In this document: one piece after another, positions 22,756-33,936 of the stretch | How the letters are laid out: each line of letters starts with the position of its first letter | Numbering within the stretch: position 1 is the stretch's first letter | Notes under the pieces: model-generated | Seen by the model: only the letters and a program-made list of their open reading frames with translations | Database searches by the model: none | What the model was told of the DNA's origin: nothing | Source: Escallonia rubra | Lineage: Eukaryota > Streptophyta > Magnoliopsida > Escalloniales > Escalloniaceae | DNA length: 64,000 nucleotides | Direction of reading: 5' to 3' | NCBI GenBank assembly: GCA_033065855.1 | Contig: JAVXUO010002186.1 | Location: 124,001-188,000 of the forward strand | Made by a program: the position numbers and the translations under genes

Positions 22756-23031
22756 TTACGTTGAGCTCCCATTATCTACAAGGATTCTTTTCATGTCGAA
22801 GTTTCCCACCCGAAGTGTAACTACCAGGGGGTCATCATGAGGTGTTCTTATGTCTCCCACATCGTCATCAGAGAAGGATATTGTTGGGGCAGATTCTATC
22901 TTCTGTTTTTTAGTCGACGGTCCCACAGTTCTGAGGACTTCCCTTAAGTAAGCTTTTCGTCCTTGTCCGGAAGAGCCTCCTGCGGCGATTCCTCCTGAGA
23001 TAGTATTGATGAGGCCCGCATTTTCTTGCAC
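22756..23031 (-). pseudogene. Aspartic protease N-part of Tat element
   Basis: A 91-codon minus-strand frame leads into the active-site motif RILVDNGSST, the Tat equivalent of DTGS, with an N replacing the usual T. The frame then hits a stop directly after the motif. The 27 bases to 22728 appear shifted relative to the next frame. In intact relatives this joins the downstream reverse transcriptase. Confidence 0.8.
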
Positions 23032-24593
23032 TTATTCTCTTCCTGCTAAGGGAGTGGCTTCCCTCTTTTCATTTCTTCGATTGACATACCCTCGCAAGTC
23101 TCCGCGTTTGATAAGAGCCTCTATTGCATGCTTGAGCGATTCACACTTGTCGGTAGTATGGCCATGGTCATTGTGGTAACGACACCACAAATTCTTATCT
23201 CTCTTACTAGGCACCGATCTCATCTTGTCTGGTCTTTCCAGTATCTCTTTATCCTTTATCTCATGGAAAATCTGCGATGGTCTAGCAGTCAATGGCGTCA
23301 GATTCTTCATGTTGAACATCTCTTTGGGGCGCCTTTCATCCTTTCTTGAACGCTTAGAACCCCGTCCACCTCTTGGACTATCTTCTCGAGCTCTCTTTTC
23401 TTGCTCTTGCCCATTGTCCCCTCGGTGTCCTTTGTGGGTTTCTAAGTATTCTTCGGCCTGGATGTACTTGTTGGCTTTATCCAACAAGGTGCTCATGCTT
23501 CCCAGGGGGCTCTTATTTACCGCAAATGCAAACTTGGTTGTAGGACGAAGCCCGCACATAAAAGCTGTATAGTTTACTGACTTATCCAGGTTATCTATTT
23601 CTAATGTCGCCGCATTGAAGCGTCCTAAATACCGCGACAAGGATTCGTTCCTTTCCTGGACCACGTTGAGGACTGAATTCTTCCTCTGAGTTCGGCTGCT
23701 CACAAAATGTTTCTGAAACAAGTCAGACAGCTGGGCGAAGGAATTGATGGACCTGGGTCGTAGAGACTTAAACCACGCATGCGTCGCCTTCCTCAAAGTG
23801 GTTGGGAATGCTCGGCACATGATGGCATCTGAGACCTGGAGGAGTACATATTTGTTTGAAACTGGTAGACGTGCTCTACGGGGTCTCTGCTCTCATCATA
23901 TAAATCGCACTGCGGCATCCGAAAATTAGGAGGAAGTCTCGCCTTCTCAATTATTTTGGACAGGGGGTATCCAGAATCCTCCCTTGGGGGAGTGAATTCC
24001 TCCGGGCAAGGCCCATAGATGGTTTTGTGAGAAGTTCGTCCTTGGGGATGCACTTTTCGTGTGGAGCCATGAATTCGTCCTTGGGGACAATGCCTTTGGT
24101 CCGCGCAGCGTCGACCTCTAATTTCGCTGCCTACAATAAGAGGCGAATTCGTGCTGTTCTCCTTTGACATCTCGTGTCGGAAACATGATCCATTTCTGGT
24201 GACATGTTTTTCGGTTTCTTGTTCTGGCTGATAGCTGGGATCAGTCTCTGATTTATGCTTTCAACCGTAGCTAGACCTTGAGGTCAGTCTAAGACGAAGG
24301 TCGCTGGGATCTAGATGCGTCTTGTTAGTAGAAATCATCAGGACCACCTCTTCAAGATTTTTCTGTAAGGTAGTTACCACACCCTTAAGTTCGTGGACTT
24401 CTTTGGTCAGATCCGCATTCAGAGTGTCAAACAGCTTTCGGGTCAGGCGATGTCGCAAGTCTCCCCTCTTTAAAAGAGGGGTCAGGGAACGAGTTCCCTG
24501 GGAGCTGTCAGTCGCCTTCAGGGTGACTGAAGTCACATTAATCCAGTCGTTACTGGAATGTTGTTGGTTGTCACCCTCTTCGGCGGGAGCCAC
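23032..24593 (-). pseudogene. Gag of Tat element, in three pieces
   Basis: Three minus-strand frames together look like a Tat gag. Piece 24593-24261 holds a leucine-rich, coiled-coil-like segment (LTKEVHELKGVVTTLQKNLEEV). Piece 24170-23793 ends in the capsid start (DPVEHVYQFQTNM). Piece 23820-23032 carries the retrotransposon gag core (ATHAWFKSLRPRSINSFAQLSDLFQKHF) and a zinc-knuckle-like motif (CRYHNDHGHTTDKC, near 23130-23170), followed by a basic tail. A stop or frameshift separates the first two, and a frameshift near 23800-23820 separates the last two. Gag packages the element RNA, and this one is not functional. Confidence 0.85.
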
Positions 24594-24673
24594 TTGATCT
24601 CGCTCGTCGATTTTGGACTGAGTGACTGGCTGGATGAGTGTCTGAAGATGATTGCCTAGGCATGTTCCCTATC

Positions 24674-24692
24674 GGTCCCACGGATGGCGCCA
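24674..24692 (-). other. Primer binding site
   Basis: On the element strand TGGCGCCATCCGTGGGACC lies three bases inside the right (5') LTR. TGGCGCC is the usual beginning of a plant gypsy primer site complementary to a tRNA 3' end. I do not assign the tRNA. Confidence 0.75.
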
Positions 24693-24695
24693 AAA

Positions 24696-25118
24696 TGTTA
24701 CTACTGAAATCTTGATCGGGACCACATCTAGGAAATGAACCTGCAAAACAAAGCACAGAGTGACCACCGGGGATGTTCCGGTAGAGGCGGCTCCAATGCT
24801 AAAGTCAGAGTGCTTCTATAAGGATAGAGTTCTGAATAGCTGAATTGCACTAGGCATGCGTGTGTGTGAACTTGTCTGTGTACCTGAGGATTTTTCCATT
24901 ATATAGGCCATTTTCAGACTCATCTATTCTTTAGGACTCTTTTCTGACAGATCCTTAACGTCTTAGAGCCATGTTAGGACTCTTCGTTTAGCAATTGAGT
25001 CCTAAACGGCTTCTATCACCTCTGTTGTAATCTGTCCCGATACAGAATCCTTAGTCCACTCAAAGTCAACCATGCCACGTGTCATCAGTTGGTTGGGTGG
25101 ATATATTTAGCTATATCA
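24696..25118 (-). repeat. 5' LTR of the Tat element (right copy)
   Basis: TG...CA bounded and collinear with 14668-15089. A TATATAA-like stretch (ccattatatagg, 24896-24907) could be its promoter on the minus strand. The TSD caaag follows at 25119-25123. Confidence 0.92.
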
Positions 25119-25123
25119 CAAAG

Positions 25124-25753
25124 GAAATAAACTCTTAACCTAACTTTTACATGCAGGCATTAAAAAAAAAAAATAACCAAACTTTTTAGCCGCGAGAATG
25201 AAACCCCAATGACAGATGTGGGGGAGCTACGAGACTAGGCTTTCAAGGGCTACATGTTAGACCATCAAAGGAGCCAAAATAGTTATAGAGCTTTGATGAG
25301 TTGCCGAAAGCTCTTACAAATGAAGTAAGCTTACCTAACTAATACCTCTAATGTGACTTCAGTTCTATAGATGTTTGCCAAAAATGGGACTAATGAAAGT
25401 GGTAAGTATCTCTGGTATTCTACTCTTAAGTCAGTCGTGAGTCATACTATCATTATTTTTTATACTGAAACACAACTATTTCTACATTCAATTTTTTTTA
25501 TTTACCATAACTGCAGATTCAGCAAAAGTAGGTATGCCTTTTAAAATAAATATGTTTATTGTCTCATGGTATATTGTGTAATTGACATGCTTTTTAAAGC
25601 TTTCACAAGATATTTTATCAACTCACCCAAGTCTCACCGAGTTTGGTTTGGCTTCTTGGGCTAATAAACATTAACTAAAAAAATATTGACTACTTTTGAA
25701 CATCCGTAAAAAATTGCTAAAAAAATGGCATTGTACAAAACAAATACAGAATA
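25124..25753. other. AT-rich spacer
   Basis: No gene, TIR or clear repeat is recognised. Confidence 0.5.
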
Positions 25754-26595
25754 GACCTGACAAACGGGTAAAACAAATTTGGCTAAATTTTACTCGATTT
25801 TTTCCGGATAGAGTTTTTTAGTGCCCGTACCCTACCAAAGCGGGTCGGGTATTACCCGTGGGAAAATTATTAATTTTTTATTGACATATATTCACTGAAC
25901 TATTTATTTTTAAAGTACTTTTTTCCTTCTTTTATACTATTACTACAATCACTTTCTAGTTTAATTTCTACAATTCACTTGGGAAGTGATCATCTCAAAT
26001 TCTCAATTCTGAAATCCAACACAATCACTCCAAGTCTCCGAACACAATAACTCAATAAGCACAATATCTAAACAAAAATACCAAAAAATTACCTAGAAAC
26101 TAATTCCTACTTCTGAAGTATCAAAATACTTAAATACATATAAAAAAACACAAATAATACAAATAGATATGATTGGAGACGGTGGTGGCGGAGCGATGGA
26201 TCTGATCGGACACGATAGTGGCGGCATGGTGGTAGATCTGGATGATGGGACGCCGTTGAGTTGATGTGGAGTAGCTTGGTTGTCAATGCATTTGACCAGT
26301 GACTGAGAGACATCAATGTCGTGAGAGACTGAGATGTTGACTGTTGTGCGAGAGAGGGAGGGAGGATCGGTGCAAGAGAAGATGAGAGAGAAGTATGAGT
26401 GAATGAAAACCCTAGCACTCCTTTATATAGAAAAAAATTCAGGTTAGCCCAGGTAAATCGTATCCGACCTAGACCAACCCAAAAATTATGGTCCGCCGGG
26501 TTTGTTTTCAATGGGTTTTCCAAATAGGTACCCGTACTTGGGTTTTTTGGCCAGTTACGAACCAACCTGCGGGTCTGGGTCTTTTTTTGTCAGGT
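25754..26595. mobile_element. Possible non-autonomous hAT-like element, no TSD seen
   Basis: The ends are inverted: GACCTGACAAA at 25754 and TTTGTCAGGTC ending 26595. Just inside both ends lie cgggt-rich blocks (acccgt, gggtcgggt), a frequent pattern in small plant hAT elements. Flanking 8-mers (acagaata and gtcaaaaa) do not match, so the boundary or the class may be wrong. The frame 26565-26107 on the minus strand covers the GC-rich right part and has no known domain. Confidence 0.45.
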
Positions 26596-26689
26596 CGTCA
26601 AAAAGAATCACAAACCTCAAACATATCCTAACTTAATGTACCCAAATTAGTAAATTGTACATAAATAAGTATATCTCGTTTTTCTTGAA
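26596..26689. repeat. Start of duplicated flank segment, split by a Mutator-like element
   Basis: Bases 26605-26665 match 28609-28825 and 2469-2525 (tcacaa..ct..aa, taacttaa.gtacc.aaat.agta.attgtac). The continuation resumes at 27828 after the inserted element, with gaaggcacaag.attggaat matching 28860-28880. Confidence 0.65.
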
Positions 26690-27818
26690 GGGATAATTGC
26701 AGAAACCACCCTTGTGGTTTGGGCCATTTGCAAAAAGATCCCTGCTGTTACAAAAGTTGCAAAGGTCTCCCTCTAATGCTTATTTTGTTGCAACTGTTAG
26801 ACAAGTCGTCTAAATTAACGGAGGGTGCTCTTCACACTCTTGAAAAATGAGTTAAGTAAATAATTTATACTTTAAAAAGACTAAAATACCCTCCCGTTTT
26901 TATCTATCCCAAACAAGTCACAAATTCTTCTCCAATTCCAACAAAACCTGACCCTAGCTGTCACCTTTGCCACCGCCACCCTAGCCTCCATTGCACCGTC
27001 TTCCACCACCCACCTTGGGCGCCTACAATACTGCCAGCCCCGTCATCACGCCGCTGGTGTAAGCCCCTTCACAATCCCACCTCCACCACCCCGTTTGTCA
27101 CCTGCACCACCCACAACCGGCACCACCATCTGCCTCATTCAATCCCGCCGCCACCAACTACTGCACCCAATCCCATCATTGTCAACAACTCCACCCAATC
27201 TCGCCACTTCCATCACTGCCCAATATCGTAGCTGCCATCACCGCCCAGTCGCACCGAATCCTAATCGCACAACAAGTCGCATCGAACCTAAATCGCACAA
27301 ACGAAGATCTAGGGTTTCAAATCGCATTGTGCGATTAAAACTCTAGATTTGAGTTTGTGCAATCCGGGTAAATCAGCCACATCTAGTGTCGTTACCGTTC
27401 GAGGCAGCCCAATCGATCCCTACTTACGCTGCTGCCAGCCCCGTCGCGATCGAGCCCAGCCACTGCCAGTCTTGCCGCGATTGAGCCCAGCCATTTGCTG
27501 CGCCGCCACCACTAGCGTTAAGCACCCATCACAAGCCTAGCACCCACCACAAAAAAACCCTAAATCTTCTGATGCCTTTGGATTGAGATGAACCCAGGTG
27601 GAATTGAGTTTACCACCAATTTTTTATGCCTTTGGAAAAGAAAATTTGATGCATTTTGATTTATATAGAGGGGCAATTTAGACATTTTCATCATTCCGTT
27701 ACGAAAATTTTATGATAGAACACCTTTGTAAGCTTATGTGTCTTCTTGTAACTTTTGTAACAGTAGAGATCTTTTTACAAATGGCCCAAACCACAAGGGT
27801 GGTTTCTGCAATTATCAC
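26690..27818. mobile_element. Mutator-like element, 1129 bp, TSD tttcttgaa
   Basis: Inverted repeats of about 70 bp (26690-26762 and 27746-27818) share GATAATTGCAGAAACCACCC and the next 50 bases with few changes. The 9-bp duplication tttcttgaa flanks both ends (26681-26689 and 27819-27827). The interior has no transposase. It is C-rich from 26940 to 27500 (repeated caccacc and cgcatcgaacc words) and could be captured host DNA, as in Pack-MULEs, but I recognise no parent gene. Confidence 0.88.
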
Positions 27819-27827
27819 TTTCTTGAA

Positions 27828-28500
27828 TGATCTAGAAGGCACAAGTATTGGAATTCCTACTCTCTGAGGTGAATTGCTTAAGGTAAAAGAATAATTGATA
27901 GTTCCTTTGAGGTGATGTGCAAAGAGCCAAAAAAAAAAAAAAAAACAAGAGAGTATAAATGGCTCCCCCGAAACAAACACTTAAGCCTTAAAATTAAATT
28001 GCCTAAAAAGTGACATTCAATACCATTTTGTAAGAAATGTGGAAGTAATTTAGTAGCTTGGTTGGTCAAACATGTTTATATCTAAAGATGTTTACAACCA
28101 TAGACCACAAAAGTATGGTTTATGGTTCAAACATATTTTTGCTTTTTGGAGATGTTTTAAACACTTTGTTACTTTTGCCAAACATGTTTTAAGCAGGTCG
28201 ACTTATACAAACAATCTCAAACACCAAGTCAAAATATATTAAAAAAAGAAGAAGAAAAAGAACTCGTTGTTTCAATTACATTGTGTATTCACTACTTGAC
28301 ATCACCAAAACAACAGATGTTAAATAGAAAAATAGTTGCGGCTATTTACGCGTCCTTCTGCACCCCCTTCAATGATTGTGGGGACTTAACTTGTTTTTAT
28401 AGCACTCTATTGTAGAGCAGAGTTCGAACGTAGAACGAACTTTTTAGGGATAGACTATATCAATTTCCTCCATCCTTGTTTTGTACAAAGGCTAAGGTGT
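27828..28500. other. Duplicated flank, no gene seen
   Basis: 27828-27900 continues the duplicated segment. A poly-A run (27929-27943) and AT-rich sequence follow. 28230-28380 resembles 600-740 downstream of the first PP2 exon. Confidence 0.5.
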
Positions 28501-28820
28501 AACTAAGATGTACCATTAATTTTTGTGTAAAAAATCAATGGCCGCTAGATCGACCCGATTTATAAAAACTAACATGTCGGGCCACGTAGGACAAGTTTTA
28601 CATAAAAGAATCACAAGCTTCAAACTTATTCTAACTTAACGTACCAAAATAGTACATTGTAATTAAGATGTACCATTAATTTTTGTGTAAAAAATCAATG
28701 GCCGCTAGATCGACCCGATTTATAAAAACTAACATGTCGGGCCACGTAGGACAAGTTTTACATAAAAGAATCACAAGCTTCAAACTTATTCTAACTTAAC
28801 GTACCAAAATAGTACATTGT
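28501..28820. repeat. 160-bp tandem duplication, two near-identical copies
   Basis: 28501-28660 and 28661-28820 are the same apart from one base near the start (aacta versus aatta). The unit runs from aagatgtaccattaattt to agtacattgt. The near identity points to a recent duplication. Confidence 0.95.
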
Positions 28821-29190
28821 ACGTAAATCAGAACATATCTTTCCCTCTCGATTGATCGAGAAGGCACAAGCATTGGAATCCCACTTTCTTAGTTGAATTG
28901 CTTGGGGGAAATGAAGGATGATTCCTACACCTTTACTTCAAAATATAGGTTACTTGATTGAAGGTGCCTCAAGGAATAAAGTGACAAAGCAGATTCGTGA
29001 AAAAAGCAAGAAATAATGCAAGTAAACTCATCCTTAATGCAAAAGTAAAAGACTACAAGTCCTTCCACAAGAATGCTGCAGTGTCACAAAAGAATGTTGT
29101 AGTCATCCAGACCACCTTCATTGCGTTAAAAGTGCAGAAATCCAAGAGAACTAAAAGCAATGCTTACCCTTTCCAACTACTACTGTTGAA
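28821..29190. other. Duplicated segment matching 2500-2745
   Basis: It shares gtaaatca, ttgattga, acacctttacttcaaa and aaagtgacaaagcagattcgt with the copy after the first PP2 gene. The frame seen there is broken here, which argues against coding. Confidence 0.6.
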
Positions 29191-30546
29191 TCTCAAGTTT
29201 TGAGAACACTGAGTTTCTTATTTTCCTTTTTTTTAATTTTTTTTAACAAATACCAAGTTAGACTATCTAAAAAATAAAGCAAGAAAATATTGGGATTTCG
29301 TGCTTTTATCTTTAGTAGTATTTCCTTGGTTAGGAGAACATGAAAGAGAGAGAAGCACCCGTTTTGACTGGACATGTCAATGTTCTGATGAATACCATAG
29401 GAGACGTAACCCAATTTTTGTGAGTAAAACCGTAGATATCTTCATACATGTGAATAAGTATATGGATTGAAGCGTAGAGACGAAACTGTTAAAACGTTCA
29501 AAATATTCCTTTCACAGTTAAAACTTCTAGCTACATTCAACATGTTCATGAACGAGATATTCAAAACCTTTATTATCGGTAAACAAAAGAATAGCACCGA
29601 TAAGATAAATAATAATAAGAGTTTGTGAGGCCAGCTTTTGGCATTACACTTTTCAAGGGCCTTTTGGCTTTACAATTTTGAAAATATACAGAATCAGAGT
29701 CGTGATATCCCATGGCTCTTAGAAATTCTAAACACAACAATGCGGAGACAACCTGAAATAAAATCCGCAAGCGGCCGTAAAATTTGAGGGCAACCCACCA
29801 CCCCGTGAAATTCAGATCACAAAACAAGGGGGTCGCCATCTCACAAGATCTGCAACATTCCACCGCCATATCAAGAAACCATTTAAACCGTATTGTTAAG
29901 GGGAAGGAGAAAATAAAAACAAGTACTACAGGAGCAAAAATCAAAATAAAGGGATCCTAGGTACCCCAGCCCCACCCTCGAACCAGTAGACCGGAATGAG
30001 ATCCAAATCGAATTGCCTCTGAAACGCCCTCCGATCCACCCCCCCCCCCCCCCCCAAAAAAAAAGTCCAGCCCCAACTCACCCGAGGCCCTATCCCTAAC
30101 ACCAATAGCCAAAAGAGTAACACACAACCTCTTTTACGTAAAATTTTAGAATGTCATAAAAATAGCGGATTGAATTACGTTTACAAACATGTTTAATTTC
30201 ACAAAATGATTTCTAAGTGGGGAAAGATGGTAACTCCAATCCCAGTTTCGACTTAGCCCAATCCAAATGACTTTCAATGGCAGCTACAATTGTTTCTGTT
30301 TAATCCTGTAGTTACATGGAACGAACAAAATCTCTCAAAAAGTAAGATTATCAATCTAAGTGGTTTCATATATTCCATTCTATCTCAATGGTCTATCTCA
30401 TGAATCACCTCTGCCACTTGGAAAGTACTTTGGTCTCTATCTTTAACAAAGTAAAGTTATGGCTTTATTTTTGTCTAGCACACCCAATCTTTGTATCTAT
30501 CTTTAACACGGAAAATGAGAGTTGTGATCCAGCAAATAAATGGTAC
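29191..30546. other. Intergenic stretch with poly-C tract
   Basis: No recognised gene. A 123-codon minus-strand frame (29944-29573) with cysteine and leucine-rich text has no similarity I know. A C15-A9 type tract lies at 30038-30063. A weakly GC-rich patch surrounds it. Confidence 0.45.
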
Positions 30547-31056
30547 ATGTAACACCCCTGGGGTTGTTCCTCGCCTAATCCAGCATCCATCTACAAGTCC
30601 ACCACATATTCTCCTCAGTACAAGCAACACTATCCTGATTGAAACATGGATTCCACACAACAAACCAGTCCCCACTGGGAAGGCGTAAGTAGAACTGTTC
30701 TAGTCACATTCTGATCTCGATTGCCTATTATTCTCTCACACGGTGCGCGCGCACACACATTCCGTTACTGATTGCTTGTCATCCTCCTTTACACAGTGCG
30801 CGCATGCGCACGTGCACACGCTTCTTATGTGATCTTGTTTAAACTCTCACGTGGCAACGGTGACAATTATCGCGAGGAAGCCACACGCCCACTGCATGGA
30901 GGGATATGGTTCTCCCCATTGATCACCATGGCCATACAAAACCTCATTCTTGCTGTAGCCATTGATCATGGCTTGTTTGGAGTTGCACAATTCTGTGGCG
31001 ACACCACTTTAGCTGCATGTGCATCAGGGCTTGTTTGGACAATTGTAGGAAATTAG
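30547..31056 (+). other. Uncharacterised sequence upstream of second PP2 gene
   Basis: Two plus-strand frames lie here: one ending at a good donor site (aaggc/gtaagt, 30684/30685) and one with text AIQNLILAVAIDHGLFGVAQF up to 31056. The composition (CpG and gcgcgcgcac runs at 30745-30815) is unlike the introns. They could be 5' exons of the PP2 gene at 31135 or leftovers of something else. The expected PP2-A exon 1 signature (AI-DAD-PIDRSS) is not found. Confidence 0.3.
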
Positions 31057-31134
31057 ACATCCTAAATATTGGCGTTAACTTGTTATTCTCCGAGAGTGAT
31101 TAACACCATCTCCTTTTCTCTTAATTGTGAACAG

Positions 31135-32260
31135 AATCGCTCTTACATTAAAGATTCGGATTCTTCAGGATCATACAGAATCCCTGCCAGAGCGCTAAGC
31201 ATCACTTGGGGCAATGATCCTCGTTATTGGCAATGGGTAACACTTGGAGAAGATGAAACCCAGTGAGTACTGCTGTTCCTACCTTCTACAGTAGATATTC
31301 AGATATGCGAGTTGCACTTCTGGAAGTACTATAGCCATTAGTTATGTAAGAAACATTTTCTGCAGCAACAGAAGAAGTAGCAATCTTGCCACCCCTGTTA
31401 TGAAAGATTACCAAAAGTGACACTGGAGATCTTTAGTGTCACTTTTCCCTCCAATCTGGTGATTAGAACGATAGTCGATAGCATCTACGCTGATTTCGAA
31501 GGAGTTCTTTTTAAGAATTTTCGTGAATTTCGTCAGTTAATTAGGAGCGAGCATGTGGCACAAAATACGTATCGACTCCTCATTTAGCCGTCTAATGGCA
31601 AATAAGATTCTGAAAAGCATCACATTTTTTTTTTGAAAATATTAGAACTGCAAATATGAGTAACCGCAGGGGGGAGGAATCGAACACGGGACCTCGAGGC
31701 CCCTTGCCAACTCAACCAACCCCCTTGGTTGAAAAGCATCACATTTAGGATGTGAAAATAGACATTACGTACGCTGGTTTTTACGAGTATGATTGTTCTC
31801 GACCAAAACATTTTCCTTTAACATAGAGATGATTTAGACCATAAATCTGATTCTTTCTTTTTTGCGAGCATCCAGGTTTTGCGAAGGTGTAATGCTCCAA
31901 CAAGTGAACTGGATTGAAGTCACCGGGAAAATGGATCTCTCGCTGTTCAAAAAACGAGTGACTACAACCTACACGATACACTATATCGTGAAGTTTCAGG
32001 TAGATGCATTTGGTTGGCATTCTGCCCCGATCAAGTTTAAGGTGAGAGTAAATGGAAAAGAGGTTTTTTGCCATAGCACGATACTTGAGCCCTACCGAGT
32101 GAAGCCCGACGTCTGGCAAGAGCTGCCCGGAGGAGAGTTCTCTGTCTCCAACAGTATTGCCGGAGGAAATATGGAGTTTGGCATGTTTGAAGTGGAGACT
32201 GACTGGTGGAAGGGTAGCATGGTTCTTGCAGGGATCAAAATCAACCCGAAAACACCGTAG
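31135..32260 (+). CDS. PP2-type lectin, second gene (exons 31135-31262 and 31876-32260; 5' end not found)
   Basis: The first exon shown follows an acceptor (ttaattgtgaacag) and encodes YRIPARALSITWGNDPRYWQW, the N-terminal strand of the PP2 domain. Its donor is CCCA/gtgagt at 31263. The second exon begins after tccag at 31876, keeps the reading frame (codon CA/G) and encodes VNWIEVTGKMD...VDAFGWHSAP...FGMFEVETDWWKGSMVLAGIKI, the PP2 core and C-terminus, with a stop at 32258. The 613-bp intron between them holds a SINE in antisense. The domain is complete, but the usual exon 1 (NCEAI-like with PIDRSS) is missing upstream, so the gene may start differently or be truncated. It probably encodes a carbohydrate-binding protein of phloem or cytosol, from family knowledge. 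Confidence 0.8.
31628..31729 (-). mobile_element. tRNA-derived SINE, 17-bp TSD
   Basis: On the minus strand the element opens with AACCAAGGGGGTTGGTTGAG, holds an A-box like GGTTGAGTTGG (31707-31718) and a B-box like GTGTTCGATTCC (31676-31687), and ends in a tail of A residues (T run at 31625-31634 on the plus strand). The 17-bp direct repeat tgaaaagcatcacattt lies at 31611-31627 and 31730-31746. Pol III boxes, A tail and long TSD identify a SINE. It sits in the intron of a PP2 gene. Confidence 0.88.
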
Positions 32261-33936
32261 GTAGCAGTGTTACCAGACTTTGCAATGAGTTTTCACTATA
32301 TATAGGCTGTGTGGTCAGGGTCTTTTTATATTTCTTTTCCCCTAATAAATTCCTTGGTTTCAAGAATGCTAATAAACTTTGGGTGAAAGTGCTTCTGTCG
32401 TTACCACAAGTACTACTTTTTTCTACTTTGACAGGGCTAAATACACTCTTGTTGCTATAGATGCACCTAGTGACATATAAGTTTCACTATCTGCTTAATG
32501 GTTCAGTCCTAAACAGCTACGAAGCAAAGGAAGACACCTTGCAGAATTTTGCATTGCAGAGATCTGCTGACTAACTGGTTTAGAACTCAAAGAAGTAGAG
32601 CTATCAAGTGACTAACTTAGCTAATCAGTAACAGTAAACTCTAAATCTTTTGCAGTCCCAGCCTTTCGAAATCCAGCTTAGGCAGTTGTTACTTATATTT
32701 TTTTTAGTGCGAAGTTGTTACTTCTAATGCTACTACTGCTTTTACTGCTGGTGCAGCTGCCAATGGACTAACTAGTATCCATTTTCAAATGATTCCAATC
32801 TTTAAATAGAAGTAGCTGATGCTTTTGTTTTCGCAAACTACACCGCTATGACATGATTAGCATGACCTCTGTGAAGCAATTGTCTGGGCTCCATACCGTT
32901 CTGTAACACTCCTCACGTGTGAAAAAAAAATAATCAACAATTTCGCCAAATCATGGCGATGGTACCATGCTACTGAACTTAACAACTTACATCATGCTTT
33001 AGCAATCTAGCCTTTCATCTTGGATGAACTATTGCACCAAAAAAAAAAAAAAATCTTGGATGAACTAGCCATATAAATATAAAAGCGATTGGGAATTGAC
33101 GTAAACGATGGACTTTCTTTGTGTTGTGCTCACTGATTACAGACCAACATTGGTCCCAGAGGTTCTCCTCTACCCTCTACCCTCTACCCTCTACCCTCAA
33201 CTCCAAGTCCTTTGCCTCCATCACTGATCCTTTAAAGCTTTCCCTCGCTCTTTCTAACTTTATATCCATGTTACACCCTTGAATAGGTTCTGGATTCACC
33301 TAAATCCCTCTTGTCGTACTCCACAAGAGGTACCTTCTGTCGTCTTTCCGCTTGACTTTGGGACGTGTTCATCAATTTTGGTAACCTTTCGTAACTCTCT
33401 ATTTTGATGCTCTAATAGCTTCAGGCCTAACTAGTTTTCCAGGTCTGTTGCGGAAGATTCTGGGGTACTTCCCTGTGTTCAAATCTAGAGAGTCCTGATT
33501 GCATATGACTTGAAGCCTTTGTAATCGCTCTCAAAGTCAAGCATTACAGCCTACTGCTATTGTGTTGCGGTTGCCAGCCATTAGAACAACCAATTGCATG
33601 GATCGATGCCTAATCATCTTCATCAAACCACTGGAATCAGAATAAAAACTTCTCTAATGGATCGATGATCTGGAAACTAGAGAATCCTAAGATGGGATGT
33701 GATAAACTTCAGAGAAGACTAAGGGAAACAACTATTTTCAACGCTTAATCCTGGGCACGGTCAATCGCGGAATTAAACCTGCGATCTGCGACAAGAAAGA
33801 GCAGTTTCACAGTTACTCGTGGCCAATGACAGATGCAAAAGTTATTCTCAAGGTTACTCAGCTATACCACACAAAAAACAACAAATTTTGGCTCTTACCC
33901 GGACAGTAGAAATCTCCCTCCAATCCTGTGTATAGT
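32261..33936. other. Intergenic region between second and third PP2 genes
   Basis: An AATAAA at 32344 may end the upstream transcript. A (CTCTACC)n microsatellite lies at 33170-33197. No other gene is recognised. Confidence 0.5.

Larger units (their letters stand above)
14668..25118 (-). mobile_element. Complete Ty3/gypsy element, Tat lineage, 10451 bp, TSD caaag
   Basis: Two direct LTRs of about 420 bp (14668-15089 and 24696-25118) start TGTTA and end ATATCA, and identical 5-bp duplications caaag lie outside (14663-14667 and 25119-25123). On the minus strand the order is LTR, primer site, gag, protease, reverse transcriptase, RNase H, a second RNase H, integrase, an antisense extra gene, a minisatellite, a C/G-run polypurine tract, LTR. 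The dual RNase H and the antisense ORF are traits of the Tat group (Retand/Grande-like). The LTRs differ at roughly 20-25 sites, about 5 percent by eye, so the insertion is not recent. Gag, protease, integrase and the antisense ORF carry stops or frameshifts. Confidence 0.93.

Noticed and set aside
24469..24482. Small ccctctttaaaagaggg palindrome as a regulatory hairpin
   Set aside because: It is short and inside the gag leader, with no reason to prefer function over chance.
25754..26595. Confident hAT call
   Set aside because: The inverted ends are good but the flanking 8-mers do not match, so it is listed only as possible.
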